Positions 46,772 through 55,444 of a stretch of DNA of 64,000 bases are shown piece after piece. The notes under the pieces were generated by a model. That model ran no database searches. It saw nothing but the letters and a program-made list of their open reading frames with translations, and was not told the origin of the DNA. Where the stretch lies: NCBI GenBank assembly GCA_047621325.1, contig JBLHLT010000009.1:1-64000 (forward strand), read 5' to 3'. Both the position numbers and the translations under genes were made by a program. Source of the stretch: Bermanella sp047621325. Lineage in GTDB: Bacteria; Pseudomonadota; Gammaproteobacteria; Pseudomonadales; Oceanobacteraceae. The number at the start of each line of letters is the position of its first letter. Positions within the stretch are counted from its first letter, which is position 1.

Positions 46772-48391
46772 TTATACCTTGAATTCATTAACGATGGTTT
46801 TTAATTGCTCGGCTTGTTCGCTTAACTTTTTAGTCGCTTCGGCGGTGGATTGTGCATTATCAACCGTTTGCTCAGAGAAACTATTGATGCGCACAATGTT
46901 CTCACTGACTTCTTCCGCTACGCTGCTTTGTTCTTTGGCCGATATAGAAACCAACTCGTTCATCTGATTAATTGTTGCGATTGATTGCAAAATATTATTG
47001 AGTGATAACCCAGTGTTTTTAGATTGATTAACCGCTTCTTCTGCTTGGTTTTTAGATTGTTCCATGACTTCAACCGCTTGTGAGGCGTTTTCTAATAAGC
47101 TTTGAACGATGTTGCCAATTTCTGAGGTGCTTTCGGCAGTACGCCCAGCCAGTGTTCGTACTTCGTCGGCCACCACCGCAAAACCTCGGCCTTGCTCGCC
47201 AGCACGGGCGGCTTCAATTGCCGCATTAAGTGCGAGTAAATTGGTTTGTTCGGCGATGTTGCCAATGTCTTGAGAAGCCGATGCAATTTTTTCAACTTCA
47301 TTTGCTAGGGCTTGAATAACGGACTGAGCGTTTTCAATATTACTGGCTAGAGTGCTAATGCCTTGAATATTTTGTTGCACAATTTGTTGGCTGGATTCCG
47401 ATTCGGTATTGGCCTGTTGTGTGGCGTCAGATGCTTGGCCTGCATTACTGGATACTTCGATTGATGTTTGCGCCATTTGGGTGATGGCCGTGGCTACTTG
47501 ATGAATTTTACTTTGCTGGTTTTCAATGCCTTCACGGGTGTGTTGTGCAATACGTTGTACATCTTCTGTACCCTTTGTGACGCCTAAGGCTAGATTGGCG
47601 AGGACTTTAATCATTAGTTGTAAGTGAGTAGCAAAGGCATTAAAGCGATTAACCAGCGTGCCGATTTCATCTTGCGCGGTGGTTTCAAGACGTACCGTGA
47701 GGTCACCTTTACCGGCTGCCATGCCCTCGAGTTCTTTAATGATTCTATTGAGGTTGCTGGTGATTGCGTTAGCGATCACCAGTGAAACGATGCAAATTAG
47801 AAACACAATGACGAGCGCGATAATCATCCCTGTGGTCAGAGATAAGCGGCCTTCTTGTTTGGCGGCTTCGAGCCGCTCTGCGAAATCGACGTGGGCAACT
47901 TTGCGAAACTCTTTTAATGAATCACTAAATGCGCTGTAGTCGCGATTCATACCTTTTGCTAATTGGCGAACCTCAGCAAGAGCCATATTGCCTTCAATCA
48001 TCCCCAACGTTAATTTACTGGTGGTTTGAATATAGGTATCGAGCTGCTGGTTCAACTTGTCAGTGGTATTACGATATAGGGGCGCTGCCTTCGTAATCTG
48101 GTCTAATAGCTCAATAATGATTTGTTGGTGAGTGATGGCTTTTTTAACTAATTCAGGTTCGCTTTCAGAGATTGCATCTTGCATGGCTGAGCGCGCAGCA
48201 AATAACTCAAGCCAGATAACGCCTACTTTTTCTAAAATAGGGTAATTCACAGTTTGAATTCGCTCTAAGCTCTGGTCATTTGTTTGCGTCGCTTTAAAGT
48301 GATAAGCGATATAGCTCGCAAAGCCTAATGCGCTGATTAAAGCGATACTGAGGATTTTGTATTTAAGCGGTAATATAGAAAATATGGCCAT
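46772..48391 (-). CDS. methyl-accepting chemotaxis protein
   Basis: Inner-membrane chemoreceptor of 539 residues from ATG 48391 (AGGG box). TM1 about 10-28, a periplasmic four-helix-bundle-like sensor domain of about 150 residues, TM2 about 185-208, HAMP, then the signalling helices with IAEQTNLLALNAAIEAARAGEQGR and a C-terminal helix. No pentapeptide tether. Ligand unknown. Monocistronic between panD and mtnA. Confidence 0.93.
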   Translation of the reverse strand: MAIFSILPLKYKILSIALISALGFASYIAYHFKATQTNDQSLERIQTVNYPILEKVGVIWLELFAARSAMQDAISESEPELVKKAITHQQIIIELLDQITKAAPLYRNTTDKLNQQLDTYIQTTSKLTLGMIEGNMALAEVRQLAKGMNRDYSAFSDSLKEFRKVAHVDFAERLEAAKQEGRLSLTTGMIIALVIVFLICIVSLVIANAITSNLNRIIKELEGMAAGKGDLTVRLETTAQDEIGTLVNRFNAFATHLQLMIKVLANLALGVTKGTEDVQRIAQHTREGIENQQSKIHQVATAITQMAQTSIEVSSNAGQASDATQQANTESESSQQIVQQNIQGISTLASNIENAQSVIQALANEVEKIASASQDIGNIAEQTNLLALNAAIEAARAGEQGRGFAVVADEVRTLAGRTAESTSEIGNIVQSLLENASQAVEVMEQSKNQAEEAVNQSKNTGLSLNNILQSIATINQMNELVSISAKEQSSVAEEVSENIVRINSFSEQTVDNAQSTAEATKKLSEQAEQLKTIVNEFKV

Positions 48392-48491
48392 AAGTTCCCT
48401 TGGCATTTAAGCCCTGTCTATGTATTTGGTTTAGCTAAGGATGCGTCAAGGTTCAAGTAAATGGCCGAATTAAACTTAAGTTTTGTATAAG

Positions 48492-48525
48492 AAAAAGCCC
48501 AGTACTCATACATAAGTCTGGGCTT
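48492..48525 (-). terminator. terminator after panD
   Basis: AAGCCCAG and CTGGGCTT form an eight-pair stem with extra ACT/AGT pairing inside; the A run on the plus-strand left side is a T tail for minus-strand transcripts. Confidence 0.8.
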
Positions 48526-48553
48526 GAATGTTTTTGCAATAGCTTTTGGTATT

Positions 48554-48934
48554 TTATGCCACTTGGACCGGAATCGCGTTTGATGTGTGGCTGACGTCAT
48601 TACCTTCAGATAGGTAAATAAGGCGAGGTTTGTATGCTTTAAGTTCCTCATCACTGTAGCCAGAGTAGGCACAAATAATCACACGTTGACCGACTTCTGC
48701 TAGGTGTGCCGCAGCGCCGTTAACCGAGATAATGCCACTGCCTTCTTCGCCACGAATGGCATAAGTGGTGAAACGTTGACCGTTTTCAATGTTATAAATT
48801 TGAATTTGTTCGTTCTCGAAAATACCAGCCATATCCAGCAGGTTGCCATCAATGGCACACGAGCCTTCGTATTCTAATACAGCATGGGTAACGCGAGCTT
48901 GGTGTAACTTGGCTTTAAGCATGGTGGATTGCAT
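48554..48934 (-). CDS. panD: aspartate 1-decarboxylase
   Basis: Pyruvoyl enzyme making beta-alanine for pantothenate. The 126-residue protein contains EYEGSCAID, where the proenzyme is cleaved between Gly24 and Ser25 to form the pyruvoyl group, and the conserved GQRFTTYAI and NGAAAHLAEVGQRVII segments. Downstream of panC, completing the panB-panC-panD set. Confidence 0.97.
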   Translation of the reverse strand: MQSTMLKAKLHQARVTHAVLEYEGSCAIDGNLLDMAGIFENEQIQIYNIENGQRFTTYAIRGEEGSGIISVNGAAAHLAEVGQRVIICAYSGYSDEELKAYKPRLIYLSEGNDVSHTSNAIPVQVA

Positions 48935-49068
48935 GTATAAACCTTAATTAACGCGGGTGTGACTGATGGGTAATCGTATTTGAATACCCCCTAGCTATTT
49001 AAACAGCGGGGCGCAGTATGCCCGAAGCGTTTTGAGGATTCAATTACGCTTCGGGCAGCTTAAACTTG

Positions 49069-49923
49069 TTACTGAGCGGTGTTAATGCGCAGGTTATCAA
49101 TTAAGCGTGCTTTGCCTAATATGGCGGCAACAAGTACCACAAGTTCAGCATCATCGGCAGTGGCAGGGCGTAAACTATTCGCTTCACGTACTTCAACGTA
49201 GTCTGGGGCGAAACCTAATGTGGCCAGCTCTTTTTTAGCGGCGTCACATAGCTTTTTGAATTGAGTGGAGCCACCTTGAATGCTTTCAGCAATGGTGTTC
49301 ATTACGCGATAAATATGGCCCGCGGTTTCTTTCTCTTGCTCACTTAAATAATTGTTACGTGAACTCATAGCTAGACCATTTTCTTCACGACAAGTGGGTA
49401 CACCAACTACATCAAATGGAAGGTTTAAGTCGCTGACCATTTTGCGAATCACAGCTAATTGCTGAAAGTCCTTTTCGCCAAAGAATGCGGCGTCAGGTTG
49501 CACCATATGAAACAATTTACTCACAACCGTGGCCACGCCATCAAAGTGACCAGGGCGCGATTTACCACACAATCCCTCACTTACAACCGGTACACTGACG
49601 GTAGTTTGTGCGTCTTGGCCATGAGGATACATCTCATCAACCGATGGAAAGAATAACAAATCACAATCACGATCACGCAGGTGCTCTTGGTCAGCTGCCA
49701 GTGTGCGTGGGTAGCGACCTAGGTCATCAATGTCGTTAAATTGCAGAGGATTAATAAAAATACTCGCCACAACAAAATCACATTCTTCAGAGGCTTGATC
49801 CACTAAAATCATGTGGCCTTCATGAAGATTACCCATGGTAGGAACAAAGCCAACACGCTTACCTGCATTACGGGCAGCGTTTACTTCGGCTTGTAACTCA
49901 GCAATGGTTTCAACGGTTTTCAT
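49069..49923 (-). CDS. panC: pantothenate synthetase
   Basis: Joins pantoate and beta-alanine with ATP. 284 residues with FVPTMGNLHEGHMILVDQA (HIGH-like motif), FINPLQFN, GKSRPGHFDGVATVV and the KMSKS-like MSSRN segment. The start overlaps the panB stop by four bases. Confidence 0.97.
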   Translation of the reverse strand: MKTVETIAELQAEVNAARNAGKRVGFVPTMGNLHEGHMILVDQASEECDFVVASIFINPLQFNDIDDLGRYPRTLAADQEHLRDRDCDLLFFPSVDEMYPHGQDAQTTVSVPVVSEGLCGKSRPGHFDGVATVVSKLFHMVQPDAAFFGEKDFQQLAVIRKMVSDLNLPFDVVGVPTCREENGLAMSSRNNYLSEQEKETAGHIYRVMNTIAESIQGGSTQFKKLCDAAKKELATLGFAPDYVEVREANSLRPATADDAELVVLVAAILGKARLIDNLRINTAQ

Positions 49924-50717
49924 GCTTTAAATCCATGTTCAGGTGCAGGGAATACACCTTGTTTAACTTCGTCGTTATAGGCGCTGAAAGCTTGCGCAAT
50001 CGTGCGCCCTTCAACCATATAGTTTTTAACAAACTTTGGAATGTGACCTTGGTTCATGCCTAGCATGTCATAGCAGACAAGCACTTGTGCATCGGTATCA
50101 CTACCTGCGCCAATGCCAATAACGGGCACATTGACACTTTCGGTTAATTTTTTAGCAAGCTCGCTTGGTACGCATTCAAGTAGCAACAAATCTGCGCCAG
50201 CAGCTTCCATGGCTTGAGCATCGGCAATCATTTGTTTGGCAGCCGCTTCTTCGCGGCCTTGTACCTTATAGCCACCGAACTTATGTACATATTGAGGCGT
50301 TAAGCCAAGGTGTGCGCACACAGGAATGCCGCGCTCGCTCATGGCGGAAACGGTATCTACCAACCAAGCCCCACCTTCTAGCTTGACCATTTCAGCACCT
50401 GACTGCATTAGCTCTGCGGCACTGGCAATGGCTTGCTCTGTGGTGGCGTAAGTCATATAGGGCATGTCGGCCATGATAAGCGCCCCTTGATTACCTTGTT
50501 TAACGGCTGCGGTGTGATAACACATGTGCTCTAAGGTAACGGGCACGGTGCTGTCTTGGCCTTGTAATACCATGCCTAACGAGTCGCCAACCAATAACAC
50601 GTCAATGCCTGCGGCACTGGCCAAGTGTGCAAAGGTTGCATCGTAGGCAGTAACCACGGTGAATTTTTCCTTGTTACGCTTACACAGGTGCAGGGTGTTA
50701 ATGGTGGTTTTACTCAT
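49920..50717 (-). CDS. panB: ketopantoate hydroxymethyltransferase
   Basis: First committed step of pantothenate synthesis from ketoisovalerate and methylene-THF. TIM-barrel enzyme with VTAYDATFAHLASAAGIDVLLVGDSLG and MVKLEGG. I place the start at ATG 50717 (265 residues); a GTG at 50729 is also in frame. Overlaps panC and follows folK. Confidence 0.96.
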   Translation of the reverse strand: MSKTTINTLHLCKRNKEKFTVVTAYDATFAHLASAAGIDVLLVGDSLGMVLQGQDSTVPVTLEHMCYHTAAVKQGNQGALIMADMPYMTYATTEQAIASAAELMQSGAEMVKLEGGAWLVDTVSAMSERGIPVCAHLGLTPQYVHKFGGYKVQGREEAAAKQMIADAQAMEAAGADLLLLECVPSELAKKLTESVNVPVIGIGAGSDTDAQVLVCYDMLGMNQGHIPKFVKNYMVEGRTIAQAFSAYNDEVKQGVFPAPEHGFKA

Positions 50718-50772
50718 AAGCGGGCTCACTGTTTAAATATGGGGCGTATAGTCCAGATCTGGACGGACTAAG

Positions 50773-51267
50773 TCAAATGCCTTTTTTGACAGGCTCAAGA
50801 TCAAACGTTAGGTCGCTCAAATAACCGCTAAGGTCTAGCTGGCCATCAAAGCATAAATTTGGGACCAAATCTGCCAAGGGAAATAACACAAAGCCCCGTT
50901 CATGCATATGAGCATGGGGTACGGTAAGCCTTGGGGTGCGAATCTGGGCGGAGCCATATAGCAATAAATCAAGGTCTAGGCTACGTTCGCCCCAGTGGCG
51001 AATGCGTTTGCGCCCGTGCGCGTTCTCGATTGATTGCAAAAGATCCAGCACGTCGTGCGGGCCTAGTTGAGTTTGGGCGCGAGCCACGGCATTGATGAAA
51101 TCGGGTTGATCTTGGGGGCCTACAGGTTTGCTTTGATAAATAGGGCTGATTTTCACATGGCGAAGATGTTTATGTTGAGCAAGCTCTTCGAATGCTTGCT
51201 CAACATGTTGTAACGGTTGATCTAGGTTGCTACCTAGACCTATGAAAATATCGACCCAGGCTCTCAT
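50773..51267 (-). CDS. folK: 2-amino-4-hydroxy-6-hydroxymethyldihydropteridine pyrophosphokinase
   Basis: Folate-pathway kinase of 164 residues. DIFIGLGSNLDQPLQHV, VYQSKPVG-like (IYQSKPVGPQDQPDFINAV) and ERSLDLDLLLYG with the metal-binding Asp pair are typical. Lies between pcnB and panB as in Pseudomonas. Confidence 0.96.
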   Translation of the reverse strand: MRAWVDIFIGLGSNLDQPLQHVEQAFEELAQHKHLRHVKISPIYQSKPVGPQDQPDFINAVARAQTQLGPHDVLDLLQSIENAHGRKRIRHWGERSLDLDLLLYGSAQIRTPRLTVPHAHMHERGFVLFPLADLVPNLCFDGQLDLSGYLSDLTFDLEPVKKGI

Positions 51268-51275
51268 GGAGTAAC

Positions 51276-52637
51276 CTATTCAGCGGGGCCGTTGCGACGT
51301 CTTGGACGACGATCGGATCGGGGTTTACGCTCTCTGTCACGTTCGCGACCGCGCTCTTGATGCTGTTGTTTTGCTTGCTCGATGATGTGCGCATTATCGT
51401 GCTGATACTGCGTCCACCACTTGCCGGCGCCGGCCAGTTGCTCACCCGCTTGTTCGCGTAACAATAAGAAGTCGTATGCGGCACGGAATTTAGGGTGCGA
51501 CAAAATGCTTTCTAAGTGTTTCTTCACTCTGCGCTCTAGGCGGCGCTGCATATCCCATATGTTACGTACCATGTCGGTAAAACGTCTTGGAATAGCAGTA
51601 TGGGCTTGCTGGTTGCTCAGCACTTGGCTCGTGGCTTGGTGATAAGCAGCCGCAGCAGGCATGCCTTGTTTCTCAAGTACTTTTTGTGATTCTAAAACGC
51701 AAGGCCATAAGAAAACCGAGAATAAAAATGCCGGTGTCAGAGTTTTTCCTTGAGCAACGCGTTCATCGCTATTGGCCAGGGCTTGAATCACTAAACGACG
51801 GTAAAAATCGTTTTCTTTGATGCACTGTTGCGAGTGAGGAAACAGCTCTGCGAATAGGCCGTACTGTTCAAGCAACTCAAATGTGCGTTCAGCATGGCCA
51901 GCCATAAAGAGCTTTAATACTTCATCAAACAAACGTGCCGCAGGGACATCGGCCATTAAAGGCGCGAGCTCATTAATAGGGTTGGCGGTTGCGGCTTCAA
52001 TTTTAAAATCTAGTTTTGCGGCAAAACGCACCGCACGCAACATGCGCACAGGGTCTTCACGGTAGCGAGTTTCTGGGTCGCCAATTAAGCGGATATTTCG
52101 ACGTTTTAGGTCTTGCATGCCGCCTTCGTAACTGCGCACGGAGAAATCTTTTATGTCGTAATACAGTGCGTTAATAGTGAAGTCACGGCGAACGGCATCT
52201 TCATCAATGGTGCCGTAAACGTTATCGCGTAATAGCATGCCTGAGTCGCTGGTTTTAGATTGCTGTTTACCTTGAGCGTTTTCGTGGTGGCCACGCAAGG
52301 TTGCCACTTCAATTACATCTCGACCATAAACCACATGAACCAAACGGAAACGTCGGCCAATTAAGCGAGAATTACGGAATAGTTTATTAACTTGTTCAGG
52401 GCTGGCATTGGTTGCCACGTCGAAATCTTTAGGGTGCAAACCAAGTAATAAGTCGCGTACGCCGCCGCCAACAAGATAGGCTTCAAAGCCTGATTTCTTA
52501 AGGCGATACAGTACTTTTAGAGCATTTTCGCTAATGTTGTCACGACTAATGTCATGATCATTGCGCTCAATAATTTGCACTTGCCCATCTGATTGAGTGA
52601 CGGATTTTTTCAATTTGGAAATAAGACGTTTAAACAT
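51276..52637 (-). CDS. pcnB: poly(A) polymerase I
   Basis: Adds 3' poly(A) tails that promote RNA decay. 453 residues with the nucleotidyltransferase signature LVGGGVRDLLLGLHPKDFDVAT (metal-binding Asp-x-Asp), the RRFRLVHV region and RYREDPVRMLRAVRFAAKL. The C-terminus is an Arg-rich tail, common in PcnB for RNA binding. Next upstream on the same strand is the structured RNA region. Confidence 0.96.
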   Translation of the reverse strand: MFKRLISKLKKSVTQSDGQVQIIERNDHDISRDNISENALKVLYRLKKSGFEAYLVGGGVRDLLLGLHPKDFDVATNASPEQVNKLFRNSRLIGRRFRLVHVVYGRDVIEVATLRGHHENAQGKQQSKTSDSGMLLRDNVYGTIDEDAVRRDFTINALYYDIKDFSVRSYEGGMQDLKRRNIRLIGDPETRYREDPVRMLRAVRFAAKLDFKIEAATANPINELAPLMADVPAARLFDEVLKLFMAGHAERTFELLEQYGLFAELFPHSQQCIKENDFYRRLVIQALANSDERVAQGKTLTPAFLFSVFLWPCVLESQKVLEKQGMPAAAAYHQATSQVLSNQQAHTAIPRRFTDMVRNIWDMQRRLERRVKKHLESILSHPKFRAAYDFLLLREQAGEQLAGAGKWWTQYQHDNAHIIEQAKQQHQERGRERDRERKPRSDRRPRRRNGPAE

Positions 52638-52831
52638 GGGCAGATTGGGAGCGTAATTGGGGGGAATGAATTAGAAAAATAATAATAACGTTAAGCCATA
52701 AGCTGATTTTAAAGAAGTTCGCAGTGTACAGAAGTTAAACACAAACGCAACCAAACGGGGGTATTTAGCCCATTCTGGGAAGTTCTATAAAATTTGGGTT
52801 AATTAAGAGGGTTTTTTCAAGAAAATGTCGA

Positions 52832-53111
52832 GGGCAGCTTTATTATTGTTATTAGTGCTGCCCAGCTTCGATTCGAGTGTTTTATTATTTTTATTATTAT
52901 ATTTGTCGAATTGTGTTTTGAGTATCTGGTAAGCCCTTGTTGTTATTTTAATAATGGGTCACTACACACTCAGAACACGAATTCTGCTGGCCTGTTATTT
53001 TAATTATTTTGGCCCACAACGCTAAAATGACTTTTTTATTTTTATTCGTGTCAATTCAGCGTTATGTGCGGCCCCACTTTTTTATTTTTGTTTGTGTGGG
53101 TGTCGCTAGTG
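52832..53111 (-). ncRNA. CrcZ-like Hfq/Crc-titrating RNA, distal copy
   Basis: Predicted transcript starting about 12 bases after the sigma-54-like promoter at 53122-53137. It contains six consecutive stem-loops whose loops, read on the minus strand, are A-rich (AAnAAnAA type). Stems: CCCAC/GTGGG (53073-53100), AACGCT+TGAC/GTCA+AGCGTT (53018-53063), GGCC/GGCC (52989-53014), a weak CCC/GGG (52934-52958), ATTCGA/TCGAAT (52871-52911) and GGGCAGC/GCTGCCC (52832-52863). The last loop reads ACTAATAACAATAATAAA. The 3' end is not defined; transcription may continue to pcnB. Function is inferred from location and motifs, not from sequence identity. Confidence 0.7.
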
Positions 53112-53121
53112 ATATTAATAA

Positions 53122-53137
53122 AGCATTTGCCGTGCCA
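53122..53137 (-). promoter_or_regulatory. sigma-54-type promoter of distal CrcZ-like RNA
   Basis: The minus strand reads TGGCACGGCAAATGCT: -24 TGGCACG, four bases, then ATGC at -12 (consensus TTGC). GG and GC have the canonical ten-base spacing. The predicted start is near 53111, eleven bases before the first hairpin. Confidence 0.75.
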
Positions 53138-53210
53138 GTTTTTACAATTCCTTTAGAATCAATGGCTTAGCTTGTTTTATTGTGGGGCTATTTAATACCT
53201 GTCAGAGGTT

Positions 53211-53260
53211 TGTTACTTAAAGCCACCTTTCATCGGCGCAAAATGGGCACTTGGGTAACG
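53211..53260. promoter_or_regulatory. candidate enhancer sites for CbrB, distal promoter
   Basis: TGTTAC (53211-53216) and GTAACG (53255-53260) are separated by 38 bases, about 100-150 bases upstream of the distal start; GTAACA follows at 53264. The same pair with the same 38-base gap occurs at the proximal promoter. Confidence 0.5.
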
Positions 53261-53458
53261 TTGGTAACAACTTGTCGCACACTTACTAAATATTATGGGA
53301 ATCTTCTGCTAGTCGGATTGTCCGGTTAGTTGATTGTGAGCATTAATGATTAGAAAAATCAGTCATTTAGCCACTATTAAAGTGGTCTGCGCCGATTTGG
53401 CCAGAAGCTCGGCGATTATTAGGGGGGAAAGAGCGTCGAAAATGAATAAATGAAGCTA

Positions 53459-53634
53459 ATTGCTTTAGGTTTGTCCCGCTTTAGCGCTAAAACCCAAAGC
53501 AATCAACTTTAGATGCCTGTTATTATTTTTATTAATGGCCTGGTACGTAGGTGGCAATTGTTATTCTTATTGTGTGCCTCTAAATACCATTCATTGCTAC
53601 TTTATTATTTTTATTCGTTCAGCAATGTGACTTG
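53459..53634 (-). ncRNA. crcZ: CrcZ-like Hfq/Crc-titrating RNA, proximal copy
   Basis: Predicted to start near 53634, 12 bases after the -12 element, with an initial CACAACAA-type sequence that resembles the 5' end of Pseudomonas CrcZ as I recall it. A perfect seven-pair stem CATTGCT/AGCAATG (53592-53627) shows a loop with AATAAAAATAATAAA. A second stem GGCA/TGCC (53553-53578) shows CACAATAAGAATAACAAT. A weak third (53515-53539) shows ATTAATAAAAATAATAACA. A long 14-pair stem (53459-53472 with 53490-53503, one G-U) may form the 3' stabilising hairpin. The location between cbrB and pcnB is that of crcZ. The 3' end is uncertain: the RNA could run on to about 53150, including another A-rich loop at 53168-53190. 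Confidence 0.72.
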
Positions 53635-53644
53635 TTGTGACTAT

Positions 53645-53660
53645 TGCATGGCGTGTGCCA
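53645..53660 (-). promoter_or_regulatory. sigma-54-type promoter of proximal CrcZ-like RNA
   Basis: The minus strand reads TGGCACACGCCATGCA: -24 TGGCAC, five bases, ATGC at -12, with the GG-N10-GC spacing required for RpoN. It differs from consensus at one main position (A for T), the same change as in the distal promoter. It is about 390 bases downstream of the cbrB stop. Confidence 0.78.
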
Positions 53661-53723
53661 TAAATATTTAAATCAATTAAATCAAAGAGTTATGGTGTTT
53701 GTGGCAGTTGCACTTGGTTTGAC

Positions 53724-53773
53724 TGTTACTTTTTCTGACGCTTTAGGGCCTAGTCGTGAGGCGACAGGTAACA
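53724..53773. promoter_or_regulatory. candidate enhancer sites for CbrB, proximal promoter
   Basis: TGTTAC (53724-53729) and GTAACA (53768-53773) lie 38 bases apart, about 90-140 bases upstream of the predicted start, the usual position for an NtrC-family activator. TGTTAC/GTAACA half-sites resemble those I recall for CbrB; the spacing needs comparison. Confidence 0.5.
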
Positions 53774-53848
53774 TTTTGACGGTTTGCTTGGGGCATTAGT
53801 CTTTAGGCTTGTGACTAAAGGAGAATAACCAGAGGTAAGTACTCGTAA

Positions 53849-54035
53849 TGTAGGTCGGGGTTTATCCCGACAAGAGTTGATGGTTAATCATATTGTCGCC
53901 CTAAAGGACGACCTACATTTTAGGGATAGTGCTGGCCGGGATGTTTCCCGACACGTGTTGGTGGTGGGGCATATTGTCGCCCTAAAGGGCGACCTACACT
54001 TGAAGAGGGTGTAGATCGGGATTCATCCCTACACG
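53849..54035. repeat. cluster of three REP-like palindromes downstream of cbrB
   Basis: Unit 1 (53849-53917) runs from TGTAGGTCGGGG to GGACGACCTACA. Unit 2 (about 53929-53999) has CCGGGATGTTTCCCGACA and then TGTCGCCCTAAAGGGCGACC. Unit 3 (54010-54033) is TGTAGATCGGGATTCATCCC plus TACA. All share the core GTAGGTCGGG/CCCGAC and fold into hairpins. They may end or stabilise the cbrAB transcript. Confidence 0.75.
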
Positions 54036-54045
54036 TTTTAAGCGT

Positions 54046-55431
54046 TTATTTGGCTTTCTTGCGCGGTATGCCTAAGCGTTGGCGACGTTCCCATAGGCTC
54101 TTTCGGCTAATACCTAGCTTTTGTGCTAATTCGGTTTCTGTCATTTTGTCTTCATTCTCTAAGACAAAATGTTGAAAGTAATCATCTAGCGATAATTCAG
54201 ATGGGTTTACATCCATATGTTCTTTGGCGGCATCTTCTTTTTGCAGGGATGCCATCATGGACGCGGGTACTCGATCATCACTGATCACTTCGATGGCCAT
54301 TGCATCGGCGGTAATGGCTTCACCATCATTGAGGATGACGGAGCGTTCTACCGCGTTTTCTAGTTCTCGCACGTTACCAGGCCAATTGTATGAGCTGATG
54401 TCTCGTTTGCATTGATTTGAGAATTCTAACAGTGGGCGATTTAATTTTGCACAGGCTCGGGCCAGTAGTTTTTGTGCCAGCTCCAATACGTCATCCCCGC
54501 GATCTCGTAATGGCGGCAGCTTAAGCTCAACTACGTTAAGACGGTAATATAAATCTTCTCGGAACTCGCCTTTTTTGGCTAATTCTTTAAGGTTTCGGTG
54601 GGTGGCGGCGACTAAGCGCACGTTCACTTTTTTACTTTGTACACTGCCCACGCGGCGAATCTCGCTTTCTTGCAAGACCCGCAATAAGCGGGCTTGGGCT
54701 TCTAGTGGTAGCTCACCTATTTCATCTAAAAATAAGGTGCCGCCATCAGCGGCTTCAACCAAACCTTGGCGCACAGAGGTAGCGCCAGTGAAAGCGCCTT
54801 TTTCATGCCCAAATAGTTCGGACTCAATTAAGGACTCAGGAATCGCGGCGCAGTTCACACTGATGAGCGGCGCGTCACACCGTGGGCTTTGATCGTGAAT
54901 GGCACGGGCCACCAGTTCTTTACCAGTACCCGATTCGCCTAAAATGAGCACGGTTGCATCCGTCGGGCTGACTTTGCCAATTTTTTTGAATAAATCGAGC
55001 ATGGGTGGACAGCTACCAATAATGCCATTGGTCGGGTGCACTTTTTGAATCTCTTGTTTGAGCACTTTGTTTTGGCGTTCAAGGTTGCGCTCTTTTAAAA
55101 TGCGCTGCACGGCAATGAGCATTTCGTCGTGATCAAACGGCTTGGCGATGTAATCGACAGCCCCAAGTTTCATGGCATCTACCGCACTTTTTAGGCTGGC
55201 AAAACTGGTCATGATGAGTACGGGGGTGTTTTCAGCCAGCTCGATTAATTCGGTACCGTGGCCACCGGGTAGGCGCAGGTCGCTGATAATCAGATCAAAT
55301 TGGTCTAAATCAAAGTCTTTGGCGTCGGTTAAGGTGGGGGCTTCTTCGACGTTGTATTCATTGCGCTCTAACAAGCGACGCAAGGCGCTACGAATGACTT
55401 TTTCGTCTTCTACGATGAGAATGTTGGCCAT
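54046..55431 (-). CDS. cbrB: two-component response regulator CbrB (sigma-54 activator)
   Basis: NtrC-family activator of 461 residues. Receiver domain with phospho-acceptor Asp51 in LIISDLRLPGG; AAA+ domain with Walker A GESGTGKE, ELFGHEKGAFTGA (sigma-54 contact loop) and Walker B GGTLFLDEIGELP; C-terminal Fis-type helix-turn-helix ETELAQKLGISRKSLWERRQ. Start ATG 55431 follows AAGGA; the frame is open further into cbrA. It lies 13 bases after cbrA. Neighbourhood (dksA, gluQ, cbrA upstream; pcnB downstream) is that of Pseudomonas CbrB, which controls carbon/nitrogen balance by activating crcZ. Confidence 0.93.
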   Translation of the reverse strand: MANILIVEDEKVIRSALRRLLERNEYNVEEAPTLTDAKDFDLDQFDLIISDLRLPGGHGTELIELAENTPVLIMTSFASLKSAVDAMKLGAVDYIAKPFDHDEMLIAVQRILKERNLERQNKVLKQEIQKVHPTNGIIGSCPPMLDLFKKIGKVSPTDATVLILGESGTGKELVARAIHDQSPRCDAPLISVNCAAIPESLIESELFGHEKGAFTGATSVRQGLVEAADGGTLFLDEIGELPLEAQARLLRVLQESEIRRVGSVQSKKVNVRLVAATHRNLKELAKKGEFREDLYYRLNVVELKLPPLRDRGDDVLELAQKLLARACAKLNRPLLEFSNQCKRDISSYNWPGNVRELENAVERSVILNDGEAITADAMAIEVISDDRVPASMMASLQKEDAAKEHMDVNPSELSLDDYFQHFVLENEDKMTETELAQKLGISRKSLWERRQRLGIPRKKAK

Positions 55432-55444
55432 TAAATATCCTTGT

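Noticed and set aside
52832..53634. Repeated TTATTATTTTTATT stretches looked like simple AT repeats or a CRISPR-like array.
   Set aside because: Spacing is irregular and the flanking stems differ in sequence but are each self-complementary, so the pattern is RNA hairpins with A-rich loops, not a repeat-spacer array.
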